DNA of 64,000 nt, taken from the NCBI GenBank assembly GCA_963837365.1, contig CAWIMW010000002.1:558001-622000 (forward strand), in the 5' to 3' direction. The position numbers and the translations under genes are program-made. The notes under the pieces were generated by a model, which saw nothing but the letters and a program-made list of their open reading frames with translations, had not been told where the DNA came from and made no database searches. Shown in pieces: positions 52,673 through 60,993 of the stretch (positions are counted from its first letter, which is position 1; each line of letters starts with the position of its first letter). Source of the DNA: CAWBXL01 sp963837365 (GTDB lineage: Bacteria; Acidobacteriota; Terriglobia; Terriglobales; Acidobacteriaceae).

Positions 52673-53566
52673 ATGCGTTCGGTCTTCGACTGGAACATCG
52701 GGTCGCGCACCCTCTTGCTCGGCAAACGTACGCTGATCATGGGCGTACTGAACGTCACTCCCGATTCCTTCTCCGATGGCGGACAATTTCTGGACAAAGA
52801 GCGTGCGGTAGAACATGCCCTCCAACTGCTTCAGGACGGCGCGGACATGGTTGATATCGGCGGAGAATCCTCCCGACCGGGCGCAAAGACTTCCGGATCC
52901 ACGGAAAATGAAATTAAGCCGGGCGCGATTAGCGAAAAAGACGAGCTTGCCCGGGTGTTGCCGGTCATCACGCTACTCAAACAAAAGCATCCAGCCGCCC
53001 TCATTTCGATCGACACCTACAAAGCCAGCGTGGCCCGCGCGGCTGTTGAAGCCGGCGCCGAAATCGTGAACGACATCAGCGGCTTCCTCTGGGACCCGGA
53101 AATGCGGAAGACTTTGGCCGAACTCAAATGCGGCACGGTTCTCATGCACATGCGCGGACGCCCCGACGAATGGCGTAAATTACCTCCAGTTCCCGACATC
53201 GTAACGTTAGTAAAACGTGAACTCAGCGAGCGTGTCGACGCCGCCATGGTGGGCGGCGTCAAACGGGAAAGAATCGTGCTCGACCCCGGATTCGGCTTCG
53301 GGAAAAACTTTCAGGAAAATTACCCGCTGCTAAAACGCTTCGAAGAATTTCATCTGCTGCGGTACCCCTTGCTGGTAGGAGTTTCAAGAAAGTCGTTCAT
53401 CGGGCGGGCTCTGGCGCGTGATGGCAAAGATGCCCCGACCGATGCACGCATGTTCGGTACTATCGCCGCGGAAGTAGTGGCGATTCTGAAAGGCGCCCAC
53501 ATCGTACGCACCCACGATGTACGGGCCTGTGCAGATGCTGTGCGAATAGCAGATATAGCCGGGTAA
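52673..53566 (+). CDS. folP: Dihydropteroate synthase
   Basis: The 297-residue enzyme joins p-aminobenzoate to the pterin in folate synthesis. MGVLNVTPDSFSDGGQFLD (about residues 23-41) is the pterin-pyrophosphate loop, followed by DMVDIGGESSRPGAKTS, SIDTYKASVARAAVEAGAEI, VNDISGF and GFGFGKNFQENYPLLKR. GVSRKSFIGRALA and the final RTHDV are also conserved. A loop of about 20 residues after GESSRPG (TSGSTENEIKPGAISEKDEL) is longer than usual. Confidence 0.95.
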   Translation: MRSVFDWNIGSRTLLLGKRTLIMGVLNVTPDSFSDGGQFLDKERAVEHALQLLQDGADMVDIGGESSRPGAKTSGSTENEIKPGAISEKDELARVLPVITLLKQKHPAALISIDTYKASVARAAVEAGAEIVNDISGFLWDPEMRKTLAELKCGTVLMHMRGRPDEWRKLPPVPDIVTLVKRELSERVDAAMVGGVKRERIVLDPGFGFGKNFQENYPLLKRFEEFHLLRYPLLVGVSRKSFIGRALARDGKDAPTDARMFGTIAAEVVAILKGAHIVRTHDVRACADAVRIADIAG

Positions 53567-53570
53567 TGGG

Positions 53571-53640
53571 TGGAGCAGGGCCTTGGGCCCTGCGTCGTAC
53601 TTCTGCTTGATTCGAGGCTTTAGCCGCTGAGGTACATCTG
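53571..53640. repeat. Intergenic repeat with hairpin GCAGGGCC/GGCCCTGC
   Basis: The stem (53575-53582 with 53586-53593) has a TTG loop and is followed by CTTTAGCCGCTGAGGTACA. The layout matches the element at 7674-7735, also between convergent genes (here folP and dtd). It may serve as a bidirectional terminator. Confidence 0.45.
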
Positions 53641-53656
53641 TGAAGGCAGCCCATAT

Positions 53657-54106
53657 TCAAAACGTTTTCGAAGAATCCAGCAAGATGGTCACCGGCCCAT
53701 CATTCACCAGTTCCACCTGCATCGTCTCCTGAAACTTCCCCGTCTCGCAGCGCAACCCAGCAGCGCGAATCTTCTCCACAAAATACTCATACAACTGCCG
53801 CGCCCGTTCCGGCGGTGCAGCCATATTGAAAGAAGGCCGGTTCCCCTTCAGCGTGTCTCCATACAAAGTGAATTGCGACACCGCCAGCACCGCCCCGCCG
53901 ACATCGGACACCGCCAGATTGATCTTGCCGTTCTGATCGTCAAAGATACGCAACCCGGCAATCTTATTCGCCAGATAGTCTGCATCGGACTCACTGTCCT
54001 CCTTGCCGACTCCCAACAGAACGAGCAATCCAGCCCCAATTTCCCCGGTCACCTCACCGTTGACGGTCACCCGCGCCCGGCTAACCCGCTGTACCACAGT
54101 TCGCAT
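53657..54106 (-). CDS. dtd: D-aminoacyl-tRNA deacylase
   Basis: The 149-residue protein starts MRTVVQRVSRARVTVNGEVT and contains GLLVLLGVGKEDSESDADYL, SQFTLYGDTLKGNRPSFNMA, the DTD adenosine-binding SQFTLY region, and the C-terminal Gly-Pro motif NDGPVTILLDS. It hydrolyses D-amino acids mischarged on tRNA. It is divergent from the secreted amidohydrolase genes. Confidence 0.95.
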   Translation of the reverse strand: MRTVVQRVSRARVTVNGEVTGEIGAGLLVLLGVGKEDSESDADYLANKIAGLRIFDDQNGKINLAVSDVGGAVLAVSQFTLYGDTLKGNRPSFNMAAPPERARQLYEYFVEKIRAAGLRCETGKFQETMQVELVNDGPVTILLDSSKTF

Positions 54107-54222
54107 GGATGCTCACCTTACCAGAAACACATCGTCTATCACACTTGTCCTACACAACCGTTTGCCAACCCAAGCTCAGGATCAATACAATCGCTGTCCT
54201 TCACCTACAAGGAGACTCCCTC

Positions 54223-55521
54223 ATGCCTCAACATTCGAGGATGGGCACAATTACCCGCATTGCGGTTTTCCTGTTTCTAATATCAGTTCCGTTCGCATGG
54301 AGCCAGTCCTCTACGCCAAAAGATGTCCTGATCAAAAACGCAATTGTAATGACCGTCACCCACGGCAACATTCAAGGGGGCAGCGTTTACATCAAGGACG
54401 GAAAGATCGCGGCCGTCGGCAAAGATGTCACCGCCCCACCGGACGCCACAGTGATCGACGCCAAAGGCGCCTACCTGACGCCGGGAATCATCGACTCCCA
54501 CTCCCACATCGCTCTGGACGATGACGTAAACGAAGCCACCAGCCCGGTCACCCCACAGATGATGATGCTCGACGCCTTCGATTACCAAGACAAGGCCATC
54601 TACCGGGCGCTGGCAGGCGGAGTGACCACGTCCCTGCTGCTGCACGGCTCAGCCAACATGATTGGCGGCCAGGCAATCGTCATCAAGCATAAGTACGGAG
54701 CAGGCCGCGACGCCATGCTCTTCCCTAATGCCCCACGCTCCATCAAGTTTGCCAGTGGAGAAAACCCAAAGCGCGTGTATGGCCGTAAAGGTCAAATGCC
54801 CTCCACCCGCATGGGAAACTTTGCCGTGCAGCGTCAGGCGCTGGTCGAAGCGCAAGACTACATGCGCGAATGGGACACCTACGACGCCAAAGTAAAGGCC
54901 GGCGACAAAGACGCCAAGCAACCCAAACGCGATCTGAAGCTCGATGCCCTGGCCGACGTCTTACGCGGCAAGCTGATGGTACAGATTCACTGCTACCGGG
55001 CCGACGAATTCATCACTGAGATGGCCATGGCCAAAGAGTTCGGCTATAAGATCCGTGCTTTCCATCACGCGCTCGAAGCCTACAAAGTCCCTGAGAAGCT
55101 TGCCGCGGAAAATGTAGCCATCGCCACTTTCTCTGACTGGTGGGGATTCAAAAACGAAGCTTGGGACGCCATCCCGTGGAATGCCGTGATATCCATGCGC
55201 AAAGGGGTGCGGGTAGCCATCAAGAGCGACTCCGATGATTTCGCCCGCCGCCTGAATCAGGAAGCAGCTAAGACCATGCGCTACGGTGGCGCCACAGAGG
55301 AAGAAGCGTTAAAGATGATCACCATCAATCCCGCATGGATCGTTGGAGTAGAGGACCGCGTAGGTTCAATCGACGTAGGCAAAGATGCCGATCTCGTGAT
55401 CTGGGACGGCTACCCGCTCTCCAGTTACGGCGTACCCAACAAAGTTTTCATTGATGGCGATATCTACTTCGACCGTTCGCTGCCCAAATTCGGCATGCCG
55501 CACTACCAGGAGGGACAATGA
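54223..55521 (+). CDS. Secreted amidohydrolase (first of a pair)
   Basis: About 432 residues from the ATG at 54223, which has AAGGAG upstream. A signal peptide (ITRIAVFLFLISVPFAWSQ) precedes an imidazolonepropionase-like amidohydrolase. The metal motif HSH is in GIIDSHSHIALDDD. IKSDSDDFARRLNQEAAKTM and AWIVGVEDRVGSIDVGKDADLVIWDG are family features. It is 4 bases overlapping with the next gene, so they are co-translated. The substrate is unknown, likely a peptide or ureido compound in the periplasm. Confidence 0.87.
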   Translation: MPQHSRMGTITRIAVFLFLISVPFAWSQSSTPKDVLIKNAIVMTVTHGNIQGGSVYIKDGKIAAVGKDVTAPPDATVIDAKGAYLTPGIIDSHSHIALDDDVNEATSPVTPQMMMLDAFDYQDKAIYRALAGGVTTSLLLHGSANMIGGQAIVIKHKYGAGRDAMLFPNAPRSIKFASGENPKRVYGRKGQMPSTRMGNFAVQRQALVEAQDYMREWDTYDAKVKAGDKDAKQPKRDLKLDALADVLRGKLMVQIHCYRADEFITEMAMAKEFGYKIRAFHHALEAYKVPEKLAAENVAIATFSDWWGFKNEAWDAIPWNAVISMRKGVRVAIKSDSDDFARRLNQEAAKTMRYGGATEEEALKMITINPAWIVGVEDRVGSIDVGKDADLVIWDGYPLSSYGVPNKVFIDGDIYFDRSLPKFGMPHYQEGQ

Positions 55522-56855
55522 AAACCGCTTCTCGTCAATGGTCGTTGGCCGTTGGCCCACTCTTGCTGACTCTATCCCTCGTGCTTTCTTGCATAAGCTT
55601 TGCCCAGCAGAAAGCAATTGTCCTCAAAGGCGGGAAACTGCTCACGATTACGCACGGCGTAGTCGAAAACGGAGTGTTGGTAATCCAGGACGGCAAAATT
55701 GCAGCTGTGGGTTCGGCATCCTCAGTGAAGGTCCCCAAAGACGCCCGCATCATCGATGTCACCGGCATGACCGTCTACCCCGGCCTGATCGATTCCGAAA
55801 CTCATCTCGGACTGACGGAGATTTCCGCTGAAGAGATGACCAACGACATGGTCGAAACCAGCGACGAAATCTCCCCGCAGATGCATGTCTACGACGCATT
55901 CCACGCCGAATCCGAGTTGATCCCCGTGACCCGGCTCAACGGAATCACCAACGCCATCGTCGCACCCGATAGCGCGGATACCCTCCCCGGCCAGGATTCT
56001 TTCGTTCAACTGGATGGGAAATCCGCCACCGAGATGCTGCTGGTCCGCGACATTGCCATGCCTCTGAATTTCACCGGCGACCAGCGCCGAAATAGTGGCG
56101 ATTGGGACAAACGAAAATTTCCCTCTACTCGCATGGGATTGGCCGCACAGCTGCGCCAAGCCTTCCTCGACGCCCAGCATTACGCCCAGGAATGGGCCGA
56201 CTACGAGAAAAAGAAATCGGACACCAGTAGCGACAAAGAAAAGAAAGGCCCCCCGACTCCACCCAAACACAACTTGCAGTTGGAAGCCCTGCTCCCGTAT
56301 CTCGACGGTAAGAAGTCAATCGTCCTGGCCGCGGAAGAGGCCAGCGATTTGGAGACTGCTGTAAATCTGGCCAACGAATTTCACCTAAAATTTGTGCTCA
56401 ACCACATCAGCCACTCACAACCGGTTCTCGATTATGTGGCTAGCCTGAAAGTCCCGGTCATCGTCGGCCCCATTTACGAAAACCCCAAGCCCGACGAGCG
56501 CTTCGATGCCGTATACAGTCTTCCTGCCCAACTCCAGAAGCGGGGAATACAGATCGCCTTCGCTTCATACGATGCCCATAGCTCGCGCAACTTGCCGTAT
56601 CAGGCAGGGTTCGCGACTGCCTTTGGCTTGCCCCATGACGAGGCGCTTAAGGCCCTTACCCTGAACCCGGCACAAATCTGGGGCGTGGCCGACAAGCTAG
56701 GCTCACTCGATGTAGGTAAGACAGCCAACGTAGTAGTCGCCAACGGTGATCCGTTGGACGTAAAGACTGATGTAAAAGAGGTATTTATCGAAGGCCGTGA
56801 AGTCCCCATGACCAGTCGCCAGACCCGGCTGAGGGACCAGTATTCGGCGCACTAA
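55518..56855 (+). CDS. Secreted amidohydrolase homologue with a degenerate metal site (second of a pair)
   Basis: The 445-residue protein has a signal peptide (LLLTLSLVLSCISFAQ) and an amidohydrolase body. The usual D-x-H-x-H motif is replaced by DSETHLGL, so the first metal-binding His is Glu. LNPAQIWGVADKLGSLDVGK and TANVVVANGDPLDVKTDVKE are typical C-terminal features. The Lys-rich insert YEKKKSDTSSDKEKKGPPTP is absent from the first gene. It probably forms a complex with, or regulates, the intact paralogue. Confidence 0.82.
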   Translation: MKTASRQWSLAVGPLLLTLSLVLSCISFAQQKAIVLKGGKLLTITHGVVENGVLVIQDGKIAAVGSASSVKVPKDARIIDVTGMTVYPGLIDSETHLGLTEISAEEMTNDMVETSDEISPQMHVYDAFHAESELIPVTRLNGITNAIVAPDSADTLPGQDSFVQLDGKSATEMLLVRDIAMPLNFTGDQRRNSGDWDKRKFPSTRMGLAAQLRQAFLDAQHYAQEWADYEKKKSDTSSDKEKKGPPTPPKHNLQLEALLPYLDGKKSIVLAAEEASDLETAVNLANEFHLKFVLNHISHSQPVLDYVASLKVPVIVGPIYENPKPDERFDAVYSLPAQLQKRGIQIAFASYDAHSSRNLPYQAGFATAFGLPHDEALKALTLNPAQIWGVADKLGSLDVGKTANVVVANGDPLDVKTDVKEVFIEGREVPMTSRQTRLRDQYSAH

Positions 56856-56863
56856 CAAACTTG

Positions 56864-56932
56864 GCCGCAGATTTTCGCAGATCAACCCAGGTGGATCTCA
56901 AAAATCTGCGTTTATCTGCGTAAATCTGCGGC
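56864..56932. repeat. 69-bp hairpin repeat (GCCGCAGATTTTCGC type)
   Basis: GCCGCAGATTTTCGCAGAT on the left pairs with ATCTGCGTAAATCTGCGGC on the right, through a middle containing AGGTGGATCTCAAAAATCTG. It follows the second amidohydrolase stop by 8 bases. A fragment of the same sequence appears at the end of the acyltransferase gene (50934-50955). Confidence 0.6.
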
Positions 56933-57029
56933 TAGGTTTTTAACCACAATCCACCAAGGGCTTCCTTTACATCAATTCCCTCCCGACAGTACACTATCTG
57001 TTCTCTTTAACATCCAGGAGGCATTGGCT

Positions 57030-57281
57030 ATGGCGGATGGAAAAGCTGTGGAAAAGGTGAAACAGATCATCGCAGAGCAACTTGGCGTGGATGAGGGCGA
57101 AGTGACCCCCAGCGCCTCATTTGTGGACGATCTAGGCGCCGACTCGCTCGACACCGTCGAACTGGTCATGGCCCTCGAAGAGGCTTTCGACGTAGAGATT
57201 CCCGACGAGGACGCGGAGAAAATCCGTACCGTCCAGGATGCCATCGATTACATCGATAAGCGGGCTAAAGTAGCCAAGTAA
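57030..57281 (+). CDS. acpP: Acyl carrier protein (first of a tandem pair)
   Basis: About 83 residues from the ATG at 57030; a TTG at 57024 is closer to GGAGG and cannot be excluded. Ser39 in GADSLDTVELVMALEEAF is the phosphopantetheine site. It is acidic with the usual three-helix ACP pattern and carries growing acyl chains for fatty-acid synthesis. It differs from the second copy mainly at the ends (KRAKVAK tail). Confidence 0.92.
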   Translation: MADGKAVEKVKQIIAEQLGVDEGEVTPSASFVDDLGADSLDTVELVMALEEAFDVEIPDEDAEKIRTVQDAIDYIDKRAKVAK

Positions 57282-57363
57282 TTTTTCTCACCACACTCGA
57301 GTCCGAAAGACAAGCAGGCACATATTTTCTAAAGCCGGCATGTACCGGCGCACAAGGAGACAT

Positions 57364-57609
57364 ATGGCAGCAGTAGATGAGAAGGTAAAACAAATTATCG
57401 TAGAACAACTGGGAGTGGATGAAGGCGAAGTCACCTCCAGCGCCTCGTTCGTAGATGACCTGGGCGCCGACTCGCTCGACACCGTCGAACTGGTCATGGC
57501 CTTCGAAGAGGCCTTCGAAATCGAAATCCCCGACGAAGACGCGGAAAAAATCCGCACCGTACAAGACGCCATCGACTACGTCGGAAAGCATGCGAAAGGT
57601 GGGAAATAG
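57364..57609 (+). CDS. acpP: Acyl carrier protein (second of a tandem pair)
   Basis: The 81-residue ACP starts MAAVDEKVKQIIVEQLGVDE at 57364, with AAGGAG upstream, and has the modified Ser37 in GADSLDTVELVMAFEEAFEI. About 85% of residues match the first copy, showing a recent tandem duplication. It ends 2 bases before the fabF start, so it is probably the partner of FabF in one transcript. Confidence 0.92.
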   Translation: MAAVDEKVKQIIVEQLGVDEGEVTSSASFVDDLGADSLDTVELVMAFEEAFEIEIPDEDAEKIRTVQDAIDYVGKHAKGGK

Positions 57610-57611
57610 AG

Positions 57612-58880
57612 TTGGGACGACGGGTCGTAGTCACTGGGATTGGCTTGATCTGCGCTGTCGGCCACACCACCGAAGAGGTGTGGAAGAACCTGCTTGCGGG
57701 CAAAAGCGGCGTAGGCAAGATTACCCATTTCGAGCAATTCGAACGACTCGACGGCACCCCGTTTGATGTTTCCCAGTTTTCCTGCCAGATTGCAGCCGAA
57801 GTAAAAAACTTCGAGCCGCTCAACTTCATCGAGAAAAAAGAAGTCAAGAAGATGGGCCGCTTCATCCACTTCGCCATCGCGGCGGCGGATGAAGCTTTGC
57901 GGATGTCCGGCCTGAAGATCGGCCCCGACAATGCCGAGCGGGTGGGCGTGCACATCGGCTCCGGCATCGGCGGGTTCGATGTCATCGAGCGCGAACATAC
58001 GGCTCTGTTGAAGGGTGGCCCACGAAAGATATCCCCGTTCTTTATTCCTGCGGCAATCGTGAACCTGGCGGCGGGACATGTCTCCATGCGGGTGGGCGCC
58101 AAGGGGCCCAATGAGGCCACAGCCACCGCCTGCACCACCAGCGCACACTCCATCGGCGACTCCTTCCGCATCATCCAGCACAACGACGCCGACGTAATGA
58201 TCGCTGGCGGCACCGAGGCTTCCATTACTCCCATGGGCGTCGGTGGTTTCGCCTCCATGCGCGCGCTTTCGACCCGCAATGACGATCCAGAACGTGCCTG
58301 CCGTCCCTGGGACAAAGACCGCGACGGATTCGTGATCGGCGAAGGTTCCGGCATACTCATTCTGGAAGAGCTAGAGCACGCGAAAAGTCGAGGGGCCAAC
58401 ATCATTGCCGAAATTGTCGGCTACGGCATGAGCGGCGACGCCTACCACATGACCCAACCCGCTCCCGAACACGAGGGTGGCTTCCGCGTGATGCGAAATG
58501 CGCTCCGTGACGCTGGAGTCGGACCGGAAGTCGTAAGTTACGTAAATGCCCACGGCACCTCGACGCCCATCGGTGACACTCTCGAAGCCCATGCCATCCG
58601 CAACTGCTTCCAAAGTAAATTGCCGGTAAGCTCCACCAAATCAATGACAGGTCACCTGCTGGGTGGAGCAGGCGGATTGGAAGCCGGCATCACGGTTCTG
58701 GCGCTACGCGACCAGATATTACCCCCGACTATCAATCTTGAAAATCAGGACCCGGACACCTGCAACATGGATTTCGTTCCCAACCACGCCCGCAAGGCGG
58801 AAGTCGAATACGCCATGTCCAACTCCTTCGGCTTCGGCGGCACCAACGGCGCGTTGCTGTTCCGCCGCTGGCACGAATAA
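57612..58880 (+). CDS. fabF: 3-oxoacyl-[acyl-carrier-protein] synthase II
   Basis: The 422-residue condensing enzyme starts at a TTG (MGRRVVVTGIGLICAVGHTT). The catalytic Cys174 is in TATACTTSAHSIGDSF. The two histidines are in VNAHGTSTPIGD and SMTGHLLGGAGG, and NSFGFGGTNGALLFRRW closes the thiolase fold. It elongates acyl-ACP by condensation with malonyl-ACP. It is transcribed with the two acpP genes. Confidence 0.95.
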   Translation: MGRRVVVTGIGLICAVGHTTEEVWKNLLAGKSGVGKITHFEQFERLDGTPFDVSQFSCQIAAEVKNFEPLNFIEKKEVKKMGRFIHFAIAAADEALRMSGLKIGPDNAERVGVHIGSGIGGFDVIEREHTALLKGGPRKISPFFIPAAIVNLAAGHVSMRVGAKGPNEATATACTTSAHSIGDSFRIIQHNDADVMIAGGTEASITPMGVGGFASMRALSTRNDDPERACRPWDKDRDGFVIGEGSGILILEELEHAKSRGANIIAEIVGYGMSGDAYHMTQPAPEHEGGFRVMRNALRDAGVGPEVVSYVNAHGTSTPIGDTLEAHAIRNCFQSKLPVSSTKSMTGHLLGGAGGLEAGITVLALRDQILPPTINLENQDPDTCNMDFVPNHARKAEVEYAMSNSFGFGGTNGALLFRRWHE

Positions 58881-58908
58881 TCCTCTGACCCATTTCACAA
58901 CCCTAAAT

Positions 58909-58957
58909 TTGTCATTCCGACGATTCGCGCAGCGAAGAGGAGGAATCTGCTTCTTCT
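58909..58957. repeat. Half copy of the family A inverted-repeat element
   Basis: Starts TTTGTCATTCCGACGATTCG and continues GCGCAGCGAAGAGGAGGAAT, then CTGCTTC. The complementary right half is missing. It follows fabF by 28 bases. Confidence 0.65.
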
Positions 58958-59199
58958 CGCCATTATCCGTAAATTTCACCCCACCCCAAATCTCCGCTTT
59001 TCTTAGTAATTCTTAATGAAATCACCCGGTTTCTTAGGCCCCCCTGCCCGAATCACTCCTTACCTAAGAGCCATTATGGTATCCCCCACTGGGCACTTCC
59101 AGTAATGACACTTCTGTACCCGGCATTGTCCTTATTCGCCTTTGCCATACGGTGAAACCCGCGCCAGAATGGGGTTTCAGCCGGACGAACCATCTAACT
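58958..59199. other. Intergenic region upstream of the PilZ protein
   Basis: No gene is visible. CTTAGG and CCTAAG form a weak inverted pair at about 59033-59071. The region presumably carries the promoter of the PilZ gene; no clear hexamers are seen. Confidence 0.3.
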
Positions 59200-59916
59200 A
59201 TGGAACGAACCTTAGGATCTACTGCTACGCTGTCCATCCCCCCCAGCAAAAAGACTTCGGCTAGGGTTGCCCTGGTAAATCTCAATCCAGCCACTCACCG
59301 CGTTCTCAACGAGTGCTTCCGCCAATTTGGCATGGAAAGCGTCAGCATGTCGCATGAGGCAACCGAGCGGTTGCAGAAAGAAAAGTTTGCCGCTTGCGTG
59401 GTACGGGTTCAGCCTGAGTCTGAGCCGGTAATGTTGTCGGCGCGCAACTCGCCTTCCAACAGCCGCCTGGTGATTTACGGCCTGGGAGGGAGCGCGCAGG
59501 AAGCCATTGGATTTTCCAAGTACGGCATCAACGCAATTTTCCATGAACCTTTGGAGCGCCAGGCTGCATTGAAGTTGGTCCGCGCTACTCAACCACTCAT
59601 TACGCACGAATTCCGCCGCTACGTGCGGATCCCCATCGTCACCGAAGTAAATGTCGTCTTGCCTGACAACCGTCGCTTCTCCGCTACCAGCGTAGAGATC
59701 AGTTCCGGGGGAATGTCTTTCAAGACCAACGAAGAGATTCCTCCCAATCAACCCTTAGAAGTCTCTTTTGCTCTATTGACCCTGCCGCGAATTTGGGTCA
59801 AGGGCGCCACAACCTGGCGCAAGCCCAATAGCAACACCTTTGGGATCCGTTTCGAGGCCAGCGACGAGCGGCGGCTGAAAATCAAAAGCTGGGTGGAATC
59901 CTACCTGGAGTGCTAG
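59200..59916 (+). CDS. PilZ domain protein with a degenerate receiver-like N-terminus
   Basis: About 238 residues from the ATG at 59200 (MERTLGSTATLSIPPSKKTS); an in-frame start at 59152 would add 16. The N-terminal part (about 20-125) resembles a receiver domain without the phospho-acceptor acidic cluster. The C-terminal PilZ domain has RRYVRIP and EISSGGMSFK, the RxxxR and (D/N)xSxxG c-di-GMP motifs. It likely binds c-di-GMP. Confidence 0.82.
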   Translation: MERTLGSTATLSIPPSKKTSARVALVNLNPATHRVLNECFRQFGMESVSMSHEATERLQKEKFAACVVRVQPESEPVMLSARNSPSNSRLVIYGLGGSAQEAIGFSKYGINAIFHEPLERQAALKLVRATQPLITHEFRRYVRIPIVTEVNVVLPDNRRFSATSVEISSGGMSFKTNEEIPPNQPLEVSFALLTLPRIWVKGATTWRKPNSNTFGIRFEASDERRLKIKSWVESYLEC

Positions 59917-59922
59917 CGTCTA

Positions 59923-60000
59923 GTGTGGAGACGGAGCTTGCTCCGTCTGCGAACGAAGTGAGTACCGATCAATTGGGCGGGGCAAGCCCCGCCCCCACAC
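59923..60000. repeat. Double-hairpin repeat with GTGTGG/CCACAC ends
   Basis: GACGGAGC-TT-GCTCCGTC and GGGCGGGGC-AA-GCCCCGCCC are two perfect hairpins between GTGTGGA and CCACAC ends. It lies between the PilZ stop and lipA, 28 bases before the lipA start. It is related to the hairpin at 48457-48490. Confidence 0.6.
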
Positions 60001-60027
60001 GATCTCAGGTAAAATCATACCTATCCG

Positions 60028-60951
60028 ATGGCTGGCCCATCCCAACTCATCCAGATTGACACCCACCCACCGGTCCGCCAGCCGAAGCCCGACTGGCTCC
60101 GCGCCAAGGCCCCGGGCGGCGATAATTTCCACAATCTAAAGAAATTGGCCCGTGGCCTGGGCCTGCATACAGTCTGTGAATCGGCCCAGTGCCCCAACAT
60201 CGGCGAATGCTGGAACCACAAGACCGCCACCTTCATGCTGCTGGGAGATATCTGCACCCGCCGCTGTGGTTTCTGCGCGGTGCCCAAAGGCAGGCCCGAA
60301 GCAATAGACTGGGATGAACCGCGCCGGGTAGCTGAAGCCGTCGCCACCTTGGGCTTGAAACATGCCGTAGTCACCAGCGTGAACCGCGACGATGACAACG
60401 TGGGTGGTGCCCGAATCTTCGCCGAAACCATCCGCCAAATCCGCGAACTGACCCCAGACTGCCGCGTGGAAGTGCTGATTCCTGATTTTCAAGGTCTGGA
60501 CGAACCGCTGCGCATCGTCATGGATGCCCAACCGGACATCCTGAATCACAATACCGAAACCGTACCGCGTCTCTATCGCGCAGTGCGCTCGGGTGCGCGA
60601 TACCAACGGACTTTAGACCTTCTGGCAAACGCAAAGAAAATTGCCCCATCCATGCTGACGAAATCCGGGGTCATGGTCGGTCTCGGCGAAAGCATGGAAG
60701 AGCTGCTGCAAGTCTTCTTCGACTTAGGTTCTCGCGGAGTGGACATCTTAACTGTCGGCCAATACCTGCGCCCGTCGCGCGACCACTTGCCGATCGCCCG
60801 CTTCTATACTCCAGAAGAGTTTGTCTACATGAAGAACGAAGCCTTGCGCTTCGGTTTCCGTCACGTCGAATCCGGCCCCATGGTGCGCTCCAGCTATCAT
60901 GCTCACGAGCACGTGGAACCGAGTTCTCGTTCCAATACTGCAATCGTATGA
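60028..60951 (+). CDS. lipA: Lipoyl synthase
   Basis: The 307-residue radical SAM enzyme inserts two sulfurs into octanoyl-protein to make lipoyl groups. The auxiliary cluster cysteines C50, C55 and C61 (VCESAQCPNIGECW) and the radical SAM cysteines C76, C80 and C83 (CTRRCGFC) are all present, as is RSSYHA near the C-terminus. GGTAAAAT upstream may be a -10 box. The nearby repeat lies between it and the PilZ gene. Confidence 0.96.
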   Translation: MAGPSQLIQIDTHPPVRQPKPDWLRAKAPGGDNFHNLKKLARGLGLHTVCESAQCPNIGECWNHKTATFMLLGDICTRRCGFCAVPKGRPEAIDWDEPRRVAEAVATLGLKHAVVTSVNRDDDNVGGARIFAETIRQIRELTPDCRVEVLIPDFQGLDEPLRIVMDAQPDILNHNTETVPRLYRAVRSGARYQRTLDLLANAKKIAPSMLTKSGVMVGLGESMEELLQVFFDLGSRGVDILTVGQYLRPSRDHLPIARFYTPEEFVYMKNEALRFGFRHVESGPMVRSSYHAHEHVEPSSRSNTAIV

Positions 60952-60993
60952 TGCCCGGCTGCCGTCCAGACCGGCGGTATTGCTCAAAGTTCA

